From positions 248,001-312,000 of the forward strand of contig QANY01006236.1 in the NCBI GenBank assembly GCA_003255025.1: a stretch of DNA of 64,000 nt. The letters run 5' to 3'. Below the pieces are notes generated by a model. It was not told the origin of the DNA and did no database searches. It was given only the letters and a program-made list of their open reading frames with translations. Of the stretch, positions 49,660-62,559 are shown piece by piece. Every line of letters starts with the position of its first letter. The stretch's first letter is position 1. The stretch is from Datisca glomerata. Taxonomy: Eukaryota; Streptophyta; Magnoliopsida; Cucurbitales; Datiscaceae. A program made the translations under genes and the position numbers.

Positions 49660-52299
49660 CACAAAAGGCAAGGTTAAGGTGTTGCATCTGCCCACGTCAG
49701 GTGAATTTTTAGCAACCTTTGGTTGGGTTTCCTTTTGGGCCTACTATTTCAAAACAAGTCAGCCCTATTTTACTAGGCTCAATTAAGCAAATAAGTCACT
49801 GTAGAAAAATCAAAAAAATTTGTAATTTTTACAATTGGCCGAAATTTATAATGTTCATCCTTAAAACCTAAAAACATAGTAAATATATAAATTTGCTCTC
49901 ACCAATAAGCGACCCTCGCGTAACCCTCACAGATAATTTACGTAGTTTATAGATATATATTTTATGCTATATAATAATATACTAGTATATTTTTACATAT
50001 CATCAGTATATCGTAGTATATCTATGGAATATTTCTATATACTATTAATATATCGCGGTGAATGAAGCATAGGCCAAATCTGGTCAACGGCGGTCAGGGA
50101 AGCCGCGACCAGTTCTGGTCCCGACGATCCTACGGAACTCAATGGCAATGAAGTTTATGGAGGTCATGAAATCGACGACGGATTTAATGTCGATGAGAGA
50201 TACGGAGACGATTGGAGGGTGATTTTCGATGATAGAGAAGAATTCGAAGCCGATGGAATAGAGATAGATCATTTTTTCTTGAAAATTGGAATGAAGGTCC
50301 TGGGTGAGGGATAGTGAAAGTGATACGGAAGGGGTTACTGGGCTGGTTTGTGAGAGAGGGAGTGGGTGTTTTAGTGGAGGAAACTATGGGGAAGGCAACG
50401 TTTGAGAGATGAGAAATTGGAGAAAACTCATGACTGGACAAAAATTATCGGAGACGAGGAACAAGAAAGACATGAAACAGCAGCAACCTGCAAATCGAAT
50501 ATAAATTAATAAAACTTAAAAAACATACAGTTAGTTTTACAAAAGAGTAAAAATGTAAATGACCAAATAAAATCATAACTAACTAACAAACTAAATGAAA
50601 AATCTGATCATATATGTAAAACATAAAATTAAAAGACATAATACAAATTGAAACATACAGTAACATAATCTCCTAATTTTTCCATTTTACTTCACCACTG
50701 ATCCAATCCCTTTCCTTTGGCCCGCTTCACAGCTTGCTCTCTCATCTCCTTTCCATCTATACTGTACACTCACAGTATCGTAGAATACTATCTAATTTTA
50801 TGTATATTTAACTAAACCAGCCTTTTATACTTTGCTCATAGGATTGCTCAATACTCTACAACATATTGGCCAATTTATCGGTCTTACCTACAAATTGAGA
50901 TCTCCTCTTATCTTACGGAAGTAAATTATATTACATCACTTTTCAGGAACAACAACTCATATCAATCATAAAATAATTTAAAATTTTAACTTTTATTATT
51001 CTCATATTCAATGAGATTTAAGTAATTTTTTAATGGATAAGTCTCATAGACTTTCAACAAGAAGAAACTGAAAAATATTATTACATCATGGTGGTTGAAA
51101 ACCACTTACAGCAAGTAATCTTTCTATTCCCAATTGAGCTTACAACAAAATAAGATAAAATAGGAACACTCATTTACCGCCTATCTTTGCTTCATTTTGA
51201 CACAGCATGAAAAACTGAATTGATTCATCATCCATCTAATTTGATTAACCAAATTTTTTAACCGCCAATCACCGCAGACATTGCCATTAACCCAACTAAC
51301 TATCAGCTTAGCATCATATTCTATAGTTACGTTTCTCTATCTTTTATTGTTAATCATGCCTAACTCTCATATGCTCAATACTTTGATCTTCCTTGCTCTT
51401 ACTAGCAAACTTCCAGTGAACTCACCAAATCTAACTACCAGTCACGCTCACTGCCCAACTATCCAGAAGTTACTGATCATAGCTGTTCATTTTGATATAA
51501 ACCGCCTAGATCAAAAAGTAAAAGAAAGTAAAAAAATGATCGGTTATCTTCATTTAAGCCGTTCAAATTGATTACTGAAAAGATATAGCTAATTATTTTC
51601 TGATATCATTTTTCTTATCTATTTACTCAATATAGTAATTATATTCTATTAATTACCTAACAAAATTAAGACAAAATAAATCTACTATTAATCATCTTTA
51701 AATAATTGGCACATTAATAGTGTTCCTCCTACAAGTTAGAAGAGTACAATAATACAAGAATTCATGGGAAAATGAGCTGAATATTATTATTTTTTTTTTT
51801 AAAAGCACCAAATTAATAAATACTCCCCCACGTGAATAACAATAATAGAACCAAAATTAGATAACTAGAGAGAGAAATGAGGGAAGGTGGTAGACTATTA
51901 TTTATGTAAAAATTAATTATTGTATTTTAAAAGGAGTTGTCGGTGTTACAAATAAAAACTATAGCCGACCTTTTTAAATTGGTGTGTGAAAAACACAACA
52001 GTGCTACAGAAGGGAAGTGTGGGTGTGGCACATATAGCAGACAAAAGCATCTCTATTTTACTGCTTCCTTAAATTAAAGATTATTATGGTGTTTCACCGT
52101 AATGATTTTATAGTATATTAAATCCCGACAATACTACACTGAAAATTACAAAATTATAAAATTAACAAAAATTATCATGATATAGAACACATTATATGAT
52201 ATAATACATTAATTAAAATATAGTTTTTTTGTGAATTCTAATTTTTTTAATATAAATTATGAGTAAGAAAAATGGTTGACCCACTGAGAGCGTTGCGAT

Positions 52300-52480
52300 C
52301 ATCATTCACTATGTCGAAGTCTCCCCCAAAACACCTATGTTAGGGTGAAGCTTAGAATCAGATGATAGTGAAAATAGATATATCTTTTCCTAAATATCAG
52401 TGGTAAGATTTCAATCCTTGACCTTGATTGAGAAAATCAAATCTCTTACTACTTGAGCCTACCTTCAGCGGCTCTCTAAT
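52300..52480 (-). mobile_element. tRNA-derived SINE-like element
   Basis: On the minus strand an A-box-like GGCTCAAGTAGTAAGAG (52443-52459) is followed 24 bases later by a B-box-like GGATTGAAATC (52408-52418), then a body of about 100 bases ending near 52300. This is the arrangement of plant tRNA-derived SINEs. The head differs from the two segments at 1486 and 8432. Target duplications were not resolved. Confidence 0.5.
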
Positions 52481-52665
52481 TCTAATTTAATCATTCTAAA
52501 TAAAATAAAATAAAAAATTCATCGGGCAATTTAAAATATCATAATTATATTCGCAGATTTTGACATTTTCATATTGTTTATTGTTAAAGTCTTAGAGTCT
52601 AACTCAACTCAAAAGTTAACTTGAGAGTTGAGGGTTACTCTAAACTTATATTTTTAGCTCAATAC

Positions 52666-53625
52666 TATTGATTTGTGGAAATGGAACAAGTATCTTTCAT
52701 AAACCAAATAACGCTGAATGATTACAAATGGAAATAATAAATTATTACAACTTAAATTCAAAGACAAACGATTACAATGGAAATAAGTGATAAATGATAT
52801 CAAGGAAAAGGATTGTGTGAGCGATCACAACGGAAATAATAAAAGTGAAAAATTAAACTAGATCGAGGATTGCACGTATGCAATGTACTAAAGACAATAA
52901 CCGCCCTCCACCTGGTGCTTGGAGACTATGAAGAATCGTCTCTGCAGGATTCAACGATCTTAAACTGAGAACAGCAACCAAATATCTCAGTCTCTCACAG
53001 AACTCTCAGTATTTCTCTCTCTCTCAGGTATGCACGAAAATGTGTATGTAGAATGTGAAAAAACAGTAGCAAAAATGATGGATGTTTCTCTGTGCAACAC
53101 ACTGTATTTTAAAATTGAAAATAGCTTGGAGACCAAGCAAAGTAGTTGTGCCAAAACGTGTAGATAAGATAATGCACGATTTTGGAATAGTTGGAGATAT
53201 AAAGATATTTGGTTTATCTTCTGCAGATAAAGCACAGCGACTGACGAAGATATTCTGCTTTGCTTTGACAGATTCAAAGCACTAAACCTTCCTCTCCAAG
53301 AAATTTAATTAAGAGAAATTTTTAGTAAAAAAATTAATTCTTTGATCCGGACCGAGCCGAGCCATGCCAAGCCGGCCTTAGCAACGGCGCGCGTGTGTGT
53401 GGGGAGGACCATGTGTCATCTAAGTCCTCCATTGCCCACAAAATATGGAGTGCCTTTTGGGGCTAACCCCAACGCAAGAGTGTCGGATTTATAAACCCAA
53501 CAAAATTTCTTTGAGTTTCCAATGTGGGACTCAATCCCATACTATTACTCAACACACACTTTCATTCATAATTTGACTTTTCTTTTCTTTCTCTTTGACT
53601 TTTCTATTCTCCATCTTTTCCAACA
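52666..53625 (-). repeat. 3' LTR of the copia element
   Basis: 960 bp with ends TATTGATTTGTGG and CCAACA (plus-strand reading). It is homologous to 58107-58673 but contains about 390 extra bases (about 52840-53330), so one LTR has gained or the other lost sequence. A GC-rich block (53345-53405) and the CAATGTGGGACTCAATCCCA motif are shared. Confidence 0.85.
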
Positions 53626-54191
53626 ATCCCCCATATGAATAAAATGTGTCATAACTAGGCAACAACATGAAAGAGAGAGCAGATAAGATATGCGTAAGGA
53701 GATGTGTCTTTTGGACTTGAACTTTCTGTGGTGAGAATTCATCAGATTTATTTTGAAGAATAATGAACTACGTTTTTTAACTGAACTTCCTCTGAGATAA
53801 ACCGAGACAACAAATTTCACACATATCTCCTCTTAATACATCTGAGTTTATACGTTTTTATTCATTTTGGTCCTGAACAGATTTCACGCTCGTGAGAGCT
53901 TTAGAGAGGTAAAGTCATCAAGACCTCTCATAGAAGCGACCCTATTTCTACTCTCATATAGGTGACAAAGATTAAGAGTATTCTGTCACCACTCTTATTG
54001 CAAGCAAGACATCAATGTCATTAAATACTTATGTATACCCTTTTACGTCGACACACACTATCGTTACATCATAGGAACAGGAAGAAACCATAGGTTTCTC
54101 AATGTGTCAATTTGAATCATTTCTGCCAGTTTGCATATTGAACTTAGATCCTGGGATCTCTAGTACTAAGTTAGGTTACCACCTGAATGAT

Positions 54192-55004
54192 TCATTGAAT
54201 ATGCTTTAGCCCCATTCCTCTTGATGAATGCTTTATTAGTTCCCTGGACAAACCTTTTGTCAGAGGGTCAGCAAGATTCTTCATTGACCTTATAAAGTCT
54301 AAGGAAATCACCCCCATTGGAGAGCAACTACTTAATGATATTATGTCTTCGTCTAGTATGTCTAGATTTACCATTATACAAATTATTTTTTGCTTAAAAG
54401 GTCGTAGCCATATTGTTACAATGGACACATATTACCGACATAGGTTTTGACCACACTATAATATCTTCCAGAAATTCCTGAGCCATTCTACTTCTTCACA
54501 AGCCTTGTCTAAAGCTATGAATTCTGATTCCATAGTTGAACGAGCTATATAGGTCTGCTTAGTAGACCTCCATGAGATAGCTCCACCACCTAAGGTAAAA
54601 ATATATCCACTAGTAGATTTAGTCTCTAAACTGTCAGAAATCCAGTTAGCATCAATAAATTCTTCTATCACAGGTGGATAGTTTAAGTAGTACAATCCAT
54701 AGTTCATAGTGAACTTTAAGTACCTTAGTACTCTAACCAATGCACTCCAGTGATCACGCCTAGGATTACTTGTATATCTTGCAAGCATTCCTACTGAATA
54801 GGTTATATCAGGCTTAGTGCAGTTCATAATATACATTAAACTGTCAATTTTTAGTGAGTGCTCCAATTGAGATACTCCAACTCCATCATTCTTCCTCAAC
54901 TTACTATTTGAGTTGAAAGGAGTTCCTGCAGATTTGCTTTCATATTGCCAAAATCTCTTTAGAATCTTTTCTACATAATGTGATTGAGTAAGGATATATT
55001 CCAT
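54192..55004 (-). pseudogene. Copia RNase H and end of reverse transcriptase remnant
   Basis: 54456-55004 is a 182-codon frame with [53 protein letters not shown] and [19 protein letters not shown], the copia RNase H with its catalytic acidic residues. 54192-54428 continues in another frame to the element end (MKNLADPLTKGL). The frame break and loss of the start make it non-functional. It is the best preserved part of the element. Confidence 0.88.
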
Positions 55005-55870
55005 TTTAGTTCGTTTTACTTAAATTTCAAGAATGACATATACTAGACCTAAGTCTTTCATGTCAAATTTAGAATTCAACATCCTCTTAGTGGACGATAT
55101 TATATCCTTGTTCAATCTCACTATAAGCATGTTATCTACATATAAATATACTATTATGATCATTAGTACTTTTAATGTTGACACATTTATCACACTCATT
55201 TATCTTAAAGTCATTAAGTAACATAATGTATCAAATTTTTCATGGCATTGCTTTGACACTTGTTTTAACTCATAAAGGGATTTAACAAGTTTATAAACAT
55301 TTTGTTCTTGACCTTTAACCACGAACTCTTCGGTCTGTTCCATATAGATTTCTCCGTCTTATTATCTATTTAAGAAAGCAGTCTTTACATCTATTTTATG
55401 AATTTCCAAATTATATAAAGCTGCTAGTGCAATCAGCATCCTGATATATGTGATCTCATCATTGGAGAATAGGTATCGAAAAAGTCTATACCTTCATTCT
55501 GTCAGTATCTCTTGGCTACCAATTGAACTTTGTACTTTTCAATAGTACCATCAACTCTCAGCTTTCTTTTGAAGATTCATTTACAGCCTATTAGTTTATT
55601 CCCATGAGTAAGATCAACCAACATCCATGTGTTATTTTGTATAATGGAATCTATCTCATTATCAACTACTTCCTTCCAAAAAGAACCCTCAAGTTTGGAC
55701 ATTGTCTCCTTATAGGTTTGAGGTTCGGCCTGCGTTAGATATGTTATAAACTCTAGACCAAATGAGGTACTTGTTTTAGCTCTTTTACTTCTTCTAAACT
55801 CTGGTTCAAATTCTTCATCAATCTGATTCTAGAAGAACTTACTTCTAAATCTAGCTTGGCAGTTTGACTG
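55005..55870 (-). pseudogene. Copia reverse transcriptase remnant
   Basis: It lies between RNase H and integrase in copia order. Minus-strand frames are fragmented; short pieces match RVT_2 (for example the segment coding around 55100-55140 for the palm region). No frame exceeds 60 codons. Confidence 0.6.
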
Positions 55871-55943
55871 TGCCTTCCTTCCTTAAAAGGAAACACATTC
55901 TCAAAAAATTCAGCATTAACAGACTGCATTATAGTATTGGTAC

Positions 55944-56528
55944 TTATGTCATAAATTTTTTATTTATTATCAAAAATCTATATGCAGCATTGTTACGCGC
56001 ATATCCAATGAAAACACAGTCAATAATCTTATGTCCAAGCTTGACTCTCTTTGCCAACGGTACTTGTACCTTTACGAGAAACTTGTTAGTCTTCTTATAT
56101 GGAATCATGTTCAGTTGGTGTTTGCAGTAAGCAATGCCTCCCCCCACAAATTATGGGGTAGTCTAGAACTGTTCAACATACAGTTCGTCATATCTTTCAG
56201 AGTTCTATTTTTCCTTCCAGACACCTCATTCTATGCGAGGCGTCTAAGGTGAAGTAGTCTGATGCACAATTTTATGCTGAGCATAAAATTCGGATAGCAT
56301 AGTGGAGTCCTATTCTCCACCTCGATCAGATCTAAGCATTTTGATGTTTTTACCAAGTTGATTTTCAACTTCAGACTTGTATGTCTTAAATATATCCAAA
56401 ATCTCATCTTTTGAATGAAGCAGATATACATAGCAATATTTACTGAAATCATCAATAAACGTAATAAAATATTTTCTACCTACCCTACTAGGTGTTAATT
56501 TCAGATCACATAAATCACTATGTATCAA
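55944..56528 (-). pseudogene. Copia integrase remnant
   Basis: 56310-56528 encodes IHSDLCDLKLTPSRVGRKYF and FIDDFSKYCYVYLLHSKDE, the start of the integrase core, and MLRSDRGGE, its second acidic motif. 55944-56147 carries the C-terminal LKLGHKIIDCVFIGYA-type motif. A frameshift lies between them. Confidence 0.85.
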
Positions 56529-56866
56529 ATCAAGTAAGTCATTCGTTCTTTATACAGATTTAAATGATTTAATTACAAAAATTGATTCTATGCACATTTC
56601 ACATTTATTTCCTTTTTCTAGGTTAAATCTAGGAAGAAGTTATAAATTAATCATACGTTGTAGGGATAAAAATTTGCATGTCCTAATCTAGCATGTAAAA
56701 TATTAGACAGATCAGCACTATAAACGAAAGAAGTAGAATTCTCATTAGTAATAACGGGAGTTACGACAGGTTTAAAAATACCATAAGAATTATAACTCTT
56801 CCCAACAAACATCTTTCCCTTAGTCAGAATAAACTTGCCAGCATCAAAGACAAGTTTGAATCCACT

Positions 56867-57161
56867 CTAACATAAAAAGAATCCTAAAACTAAATTTCTA
56901 TGAATTTCAGGCACATGCAGGACGTCCAGGAGAGTGAGTTGTTTACTAGATGTGAACTTCAGCACAACCTTTCTATTTAACACCAGCTTCTGAGGCGTTC
57001 CCCATGTAGAGAACTTCATCTTTTTCAACATTTGTATAAGTTGAAAATATAGTTCGGTCACTACACGTGATTCGTAGCACAGTGTCAACCCACCACTCTT
57101 TGGTGTCGGTGACCACACATATCTCAAAAACTATCACACAGAGATCGTCTATCTCCGCCAT
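56867..57161 (-). pseudogene. Copia protease and pre-integrase remnant
   Basis: Two overlapping minus-strand frames encode KEWWVDTVL, the place of the D-S/T-G protease motif in copia (here with a changed active-site triplet), then YMGNASEAGVK and LLDVLHVPEIHRNLV, which are typical of the protease C-terminus. A frameshift separates the two blocks. Confidence 0.78.
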
Positions 57162-57215
57162 ATTTGCATGGATCCCTTTGTTGTTGTTCTCGGGGTGGTT
57201 AATGACGACAGTCGT

Positions 57216-57413
57216 TTGCTCTGTGTTTGGATTTTCCGCACACCCAGCTACCGCCTTTAATGCATTTTTTCTAAATTAACTTTTTGAGCACTGATCGACG
57301 ATGTCTTCCTTTTCTTGCTCTGTGTTTGGATTTGCCGCACACCTAGCAACCGCCTTTAATGCATTTTTTCTAAATTAACTTTTTGAGCACCGATCGACGA
57401 TGTCTTCCTTTTC
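57216..57413. repeat. 99-bp tandem duplication inside the copia gag region
   Basis: Copies 57216-57314 and 57315-57413 are nearly identical (differences such as TTTTCCGC/TTTGCCGC and ACTGATCG/ACCGATCG). The unit length keeps frame. Confidence 0.9.
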
Positions 57414-57793
57414 TTGCTCGGCTGGTTGGATTTGTCACCTTCTACCACGTTAACTTTCATCCTAGGTCATCCATATTGCTTTCTTTTCATTTCTTCGGTT
57501 GTCATCATTTATCCTCAGCTGAAAAATCAGATCCTCCATGCTAAGCTCCTTACGCTTGTGCTTCAGGTAGCTTTTGAAGTACTTCCACGAGGGCGGCAAC
57601 TTTTCGATAATCGAGGCGACTTGAAACGACTCATCACAATCATCCCTTTAGTTTTCATATTATTGAAAATGATCTGCAATTTCTCCATTTGATTTATGAC
57701 CATGTTCTTATCATCCATTTCATACTTCAAGAATTTACCGACGATAAACTTCTTCTTTCCGGCATCTTCAATTTTATATTTTTTCTCTAAGGT

Positions 57794-58089
57794 TTACCAC
57801 AGTTCCTTCGCTGTTTTAAATGACAAGTAGACGTTATAAAGTGTGTCTACCAGGCCATTCAAAATGTAGTTCCAACAAAGGAAATCTGAATGGATCCATG
57901 CTTCCCTCGCTGATGCCATCTCCTTCATCTGTTCATCATTTTGTGCCATAGGAATGTCACCCATCAGCAACTGTGCTATTTTTAGGGTAATCATATAGAA
58001 AATCATCTTCTGTTGCCATTTTTTGAAATCGTCTCCTTTGAATTTTTTGATTTCTCAACGTGCAAGGTTTTGATCGTCGATTGATCCAT
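57794..58089 (-). pseudogene. Copia gag remnant (UBN2 type)
   Basis: The start codon at 58089 opens MDQSTIKTLHVEK; near 58045 the frame shifts to the conserved KFKGDDFKKWQQKMIFYM and the helical block FLCWNYILNGLVDTLYN (57794-58006), after which a stop occurs at the conserved ELW. Further gag pieces continue to about 57600. The start codon lies only 18 bases from the 5' LTR. Confidence 0.8.
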
Positions 58090-58106
58090 TGTTATTGTCT
58101 TTAGAT

Positions 58107-58673
58107 TGTTGGTTGTGGAAATGGAACAAGTATCTTTCATAAACCAAATAACGTCGAACGATTACAAACATAAATAATAAACGATTACAACTTAGTTAAA
58201 AAAAACGATTAAAATGAAAATAAGTGATAAACGATTACAAGGAAAAGGACTGCGTGAACGATCACAACGGTGCTTGGAGACTATGACAAAATGTTCCTGT
58301 AGGATTCAACGATCTTACACTGATAACAACAACCAAGTATCTTAGTCTCTCACATAACTCTCAGTAATTTTCTGTAAAAAAAATAATTCTTTGATCCGGA
58401 TCGAGCTAGGCTAGGCCAGATTGCTGGACAGCGGCGCACGTGTGAGGAGGACCATGTGCCATATAAGTCCTCCATTCCCCATAAAATGTGGGATACCCTT
58501 TGGGGCTAACCCCAAGGCAAGAGTGCTGGGTTTATAAACCTAACAAATTTTCTCTGAGTTTCTAATGTGGGACTCAATCCCATACTACTACTCAACACAC
58601 ACTTTCATTCACATTTCTCTTTGACTCTTCTTTTCTTTCTCTTTGTCTTTTCTTTTCTCCATCTTTTCCAACA
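58107..58673 (-). repeat. 5' LTR of the copia element
   Basis: 567 bp, TGTTGGTTGTGG…CCAACA in plus-strand reading. No initiator-tRNA primer site follows it on the minus strand; the adjoining bases read ATCTAAAGACAATAACA, so either another primer is used or the site has mutated. Confidence 0.85.
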
Positions 58674-58938
58674 AATATTTCTACTCAGCCGATGTGATAT
58701 TATTTCTTAAATACCTCTGTCACTTGAATGTCGGTCTTTTGCCTAGTTCTTATGATGTGGAAATGTTAGTATGGGCACAGTCGTGCTTGACTTTCGTCTG
58801 AAGAGCTCTGATACCATGCTAAATTTTTAGAGTTTAACTCAACTCAAAAGCTAACTTAAGAGTTGATGATTGCTCTAAGCATATTCTTAGCCCAATACTT
58901 CTACTCAGCCGATGTAAGATTATTTCTTCAATATTTAT

Positions 58939-61900
58939 AAGCTAGACAGCTTGTGTGGGGGTTCCGGTACTTATTGATAACACAAATTTTAAAAGTATGA
59001 AATATCGTGAAAGAACATGGATAGCATGGTTTTTAATTTATTTAAGAAAAAATACGATAGTGACTAAATTGAAAATCAAATAAAAAATTTTAGAACTAAA
59101 AGTGTATTTTACTCTTGTTTCATTTTCAGATATGTTAAATTTTACACACGAACCTTTAACACGAGTTATCCTGAAACTTGATTAATAAATTTAATAAAAA
59201 AACTTACGACTTGATTAATAAATTGAATAAAAAACTTGGGTTAAAGTAATATAATTGCTAGGCGCAAAATGGGAGACAAGAGCATCATATTCAACTACGT
59301 GATTTATAGTTAACATAAAATAATGCACAGTTTGGAGGGAAGGTTCCTTAGCTCACTAGCAGCCATTTTGTTTCCTTCAATTACGGTTCTTGCTTAAGCT
59401 TTAAACTCCCAGCTCGTTCACTATTATGTCATGTAATAATGTCGGGTTTAATTATAAGTTCTGATTAGGTGTGTCTTTAATGTCTTTTAACTATACGCAC
59501 TGCTGATTCATTGACTTGCACATATTGAAAATCAGTTGTGTTAAATCAAAACGACGCGACATATCTCCAATAAGTTTAAGTAGTTATATATGCAGGTGGA
59601 AGTCAGTGCATGCGGTTGAACTTTAATTTGCAGAATATGTGTGTGGCTTGAATTATATATATTTTAAAAAATATTAATTTTAGAGCCATCAAATAACATA
59701 TCAAAATTCACGTTTAAATATATATTCAATCAAGCGGTGCACGTAATTAAGAAATCAACCTCAATCAGCTCCGGGTCACCTACATCGGCTCTCCGAAACC
59801 CATCAACTATTGGTAAATTTGTCTCTTCTAATAATAGTAGTAAATAATCATTTAATTAAACTTAGTGTAAGTGAAACTTACTATGAGTGTTCCAAATAGC
59901 TTATTTTGCACTTTATCCTTAATTTTTATTAGGGGTATTCAAATTAAATTGAATTGACTGAACCAAACCGAAAATGGTCAGTTCGATCAGTTCTTTAGGT
60001 CCATGTAGTTCGGTTCAGAAAATGTTTAGTTTTGAACGGAAACCTTAAATTCATATTATTTTTTTATTTTTTTTATATATAATATCATATCGAACCAAGC
60101 CGAAACTCACGGTTCAGTTCGTTTCGATTCTTTTGACATAACGGATTCGGCTCGGGATTGGCATATATCCTAACCAAATGTTTCGGTTTGGTTCGATTTT
60201 AACCCACTAGCCAAAGCCAACCGAACTGTATTCAGCCTTAATTTTTATTTCACTTGTACAATATTTTTCTACAAACTCATCAAATAATCCATTAGACTAT
60301 CATATTCTATTGTTTCAGTCTAAAAATGAGGCATGCATAGAATTGTTGTCTTCATTTCATTTTTCTTATGAACGACTAAGTGTACGCATGTTTATATCGA
60401 AGGTAAATAGGTTGCAGATGCTTTGACTTCCCACCCTCTTTCATTAGAATCAATTAAATGGTGGTTTAATGCTCATAACTTTTATATTTCACTGAATGAT
60501 GATGACTTTAATAGGCATAATTCTTATCACAGTTTATGATTGTATTTTTGGTTAACGTGCGTGTTATGTTTTATTTTCTTGTATGTTTTGACTATTTAAT
60601 CTTTTATTATTATTCTTTCTTCTTTTAATTAATATATGAATACTGCCAAAGATTTTTTCAATGAATATTAAATGATATTTTTCCTCTCTATCAATCTACT
60701 TTATAAAAAATCAGTCTATTTTTTTATACAAAAAAATGAGTAGGAGTATGTGAGATTTTTTTAATCAAAATAATAAAATGTCACGTTTCATAATAACATA
60801 ACATGTAATGTCAACTAGAATGCCTAATAGAATATTTTCTCTTTTCAATTCTCATTAATGCTTATATCCTTAAAAGAAGAATTATCGAATTAATCATAGT
60901 GAGAGTTAATCCAAATAAAAGCGTAAGGGTGTTACTTCATTAGCTTTCATTATCCTTCCTTTTATTTATAAGTGAGCAGTTAATATTTGGAGATAACGAA
61001 AGGGTATTAATATATTTATTATAAAATTTGATAAGTAGCCTCCAAAATTAAATATTTATCCTCAAGTGGGAAGTGAGAAAATGGAAATGTATTGATTGAA
61101 TTAACCCCACCTCTCAATAGTTGCAACTAAAGTGCGATGTTGAAAAATGGCCCACATCAAGGAGGAAAAAAGAAGAAGAAAATTATGGCTATTCTATTCT
61201 GAATGGACAAAGGAACTGTCAGACCAGCTTTTCAAGATTTTGTTGGATCACCTGGATAGTGACCTTTGTGGCTCCTTTATAACGTCATTACTCTCCTCTA
61301 CCTCAAAAAAAATTGAGAAAAAAATATGAACAACCAAAATAATTTTAGTAATATGTTAAATTAAAATGTAATAATTTTGTCTAAGTGTAGTACTCTCCTC
61401 TATCTTAATGACTGTAATAGTGATCCTTACTATAGACTTATCTTCAAATTACTTTGATTCTTTCATCTATTGTATTTGAGTTGAAAGAAATAGAAGAATT
61501 TTTACAAAAAATAATCATTGGTTCCAATCTCACATCTAAGAAGATTTCTAGAATGATGAGTGATAGGCTTTGGTCTATTAACCAAACAAAATCTCTTATG
61601 TTAGGCTATTCTTGTTTTTTTTTTGTCAGTTTAGACTCCTCTTGTTTAGATAGCTGGTTGTAACACTAGCTTGGCTTGTCTTGCCTTGCTTTTGGTAGTT
61701 TTCTTGGTTTGGAATTTATTTATTTGTCATCAGGTATGCCTATTATATTTGTTTATTTATTTGATTAATATATATACCATTTCAATAAAAATAAAATAAA
61801 ATTAGAAAAATAAAAAATTCGTGTTAACTAAATATAAATTATAATAACTTAGATTGTATAAACATACTTAATAAAATTCAAATTCCATTATGTCAATTAT

Positions 61901-62514
61901 AACTGGAGAACATGCAAAAACATAATGAGAAATGTTGGAAACTTGGAATTGTAAAGGGGGAGGAAAGGAGTATTTGTCCCTTTAATTTTGTAATTTTCTC
62001 ACATTATATATAATAATTCATATAAAAAATGCTTAATGATTTAATAATCTACTATTTGACCCCTCCTAATTTATAAAATTATATCTTATTTTACCTCTTT
62101 AAATTTATTAACATAACCAAATTATATACAACTTATTTCATTCCGATTTTGAAAATTACATAATTGCATTAAATATTTTTTATTATGTAAAACGTGAATT
62201 TTTTTTAAAAAAAATTGCATTCCTTCCGTAAAATTTTTGACTTCGTCGTTGAGTAAGGTGGTTAAGCATCCACACTCACACTATAATATTAGAAATTATT
62301 GTCATGTAGTATACCACCAATCCCATACAATTTATAATTTTGAAAAAAAATACAATTTATAATTTTGAAAAAATTCATACCAATTTTCAGAATTATTTGA
62401 ACTTTGATTTAAAAGGTTTATAGACAGATTTAACCATTTGTTTAATATATCTAAATAAATTCCTTCTTGATTGAATTCAGTGAAATGAATTTCTATGAAT
62501 CCAACAAACAAAAT
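58939..62514. other. AT-rich intergenic region
   Basis: Structures seen: a short tandem duplication around CTTGATTAATAAATT (about 59177-59238), GAACCGAACC-type words (59950-60240), and 61600-61790, which has the T-rich look of a LINE 3' end. Frames at 61147 (60 codons) and 61454 (69 codons) are not supported by any motif. Confidence 0.4.
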
Positions 62515-62521
62515 AAATAAG

Positions 62522-62559
62522 CAAGCGGTGGAGCATGTGGTTTAATTCGATACAACGCG
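62522..62559 (+). pseudogene. Mitochondrial 18S (small-subunit) rRNA gene fragment (NUMT)
   Basis: 38 bases match the universally conserved small-subunit rRNA segment around E. coli position 940 (GGTGGAGCATGTGGTTTAAT at 62527-62546). The following ATTCGATACAACGCG has ATACAACGCG as in plant mitochondria rather than the plastid form. Homology stops at 62559. The next 190 bases (to about 62750) are much richer in GC than the surroundings and could also be organellar DNA joined to it. Confidence 0.72.

Larger units (their letters stand above)
48206..52299. other. AT-rich intergenic region with small repeats
   Basis: It contains a foldback element (48511-48597), a TA microsatellite (49043-49066), a 45-bp tandem duplication (49570-49659), and a GC-richer segment at about 50060-50470 that looks like an old gene or transposon fragment but has stops in all frames. 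No real gene is supported; the 97-codon frame at 49493 and the 96-codon frame at 51281 have no family resemblance. Confidence 0.45.
52666..58673 (-). mobile_element. Complete but decayed Ty1/copia retrotransposon
   Basis: 3' LTR 52666-53625, internal region 53626-58106, 5' LTR 58107-58673. Flanks AATAC (52661-52665) and AATAT (58674-58678) are a 5-bp target duplication with one transition. The polypurine tract ATATGGGGGAT lies next to the 3' LTR (about 53626-53636). Gag, protease, integrase, RT and RNase H are in copia order and all are broken by stops or frameshifts. It is not closely related to the 2.2-kb-LTR copia family on the left of the window. Confidence 0.88.
52582..58933 (-). mobile_element. 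TRIM element, split by a nested copia insertion
   Basis: A miniature LTR retrotransposon. LTR-a is 52582-52665 plus 58679-58713 (TGTTAAAG…TTAAATA); LTR-b is 58817-58933 (TGCTAAAT…TTCAATA). Between them only about 100 bases remain, bearing a minus-strand primer-binding site TGGTATCAGAGC (58805-58816) directly next to LTR-b. A perfect 5-bp target-site duplication TTTAT flanks the whole (52577-52581 and 58934-58938). LTR-a is interrupted by the 6-kb copia element at 52666-58673. It has no coding capacity, as is normal for TRIMs. Confidence 0.82.

Noticed and set aside
49493..49786. 97-codon frame with two 15-residue repeats
   Set aside because: The repeat comes from a 45-bp tandem duplication in non-coding DNA; no other coding evidence.
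53082..53285. 67-codon plus-strand frame
   Set aside because: It lies inside the 3' LTR segment missing from the other LTR and has no recognisable protein features.
52674..53625. LTR start at TGTGGAAATGG
   Set aside because: Starting eight bases earlier gives TATTGATT, equivalent to TGTTGGTT in the 5' LTR, and yields a matching target duplication AATAC/AATAT.
61147..61663. Two plus-strand frames as a possible small gene
   Set aside because: No family motif, AT-rich codon use like the surroundings, no splice structure joining them.
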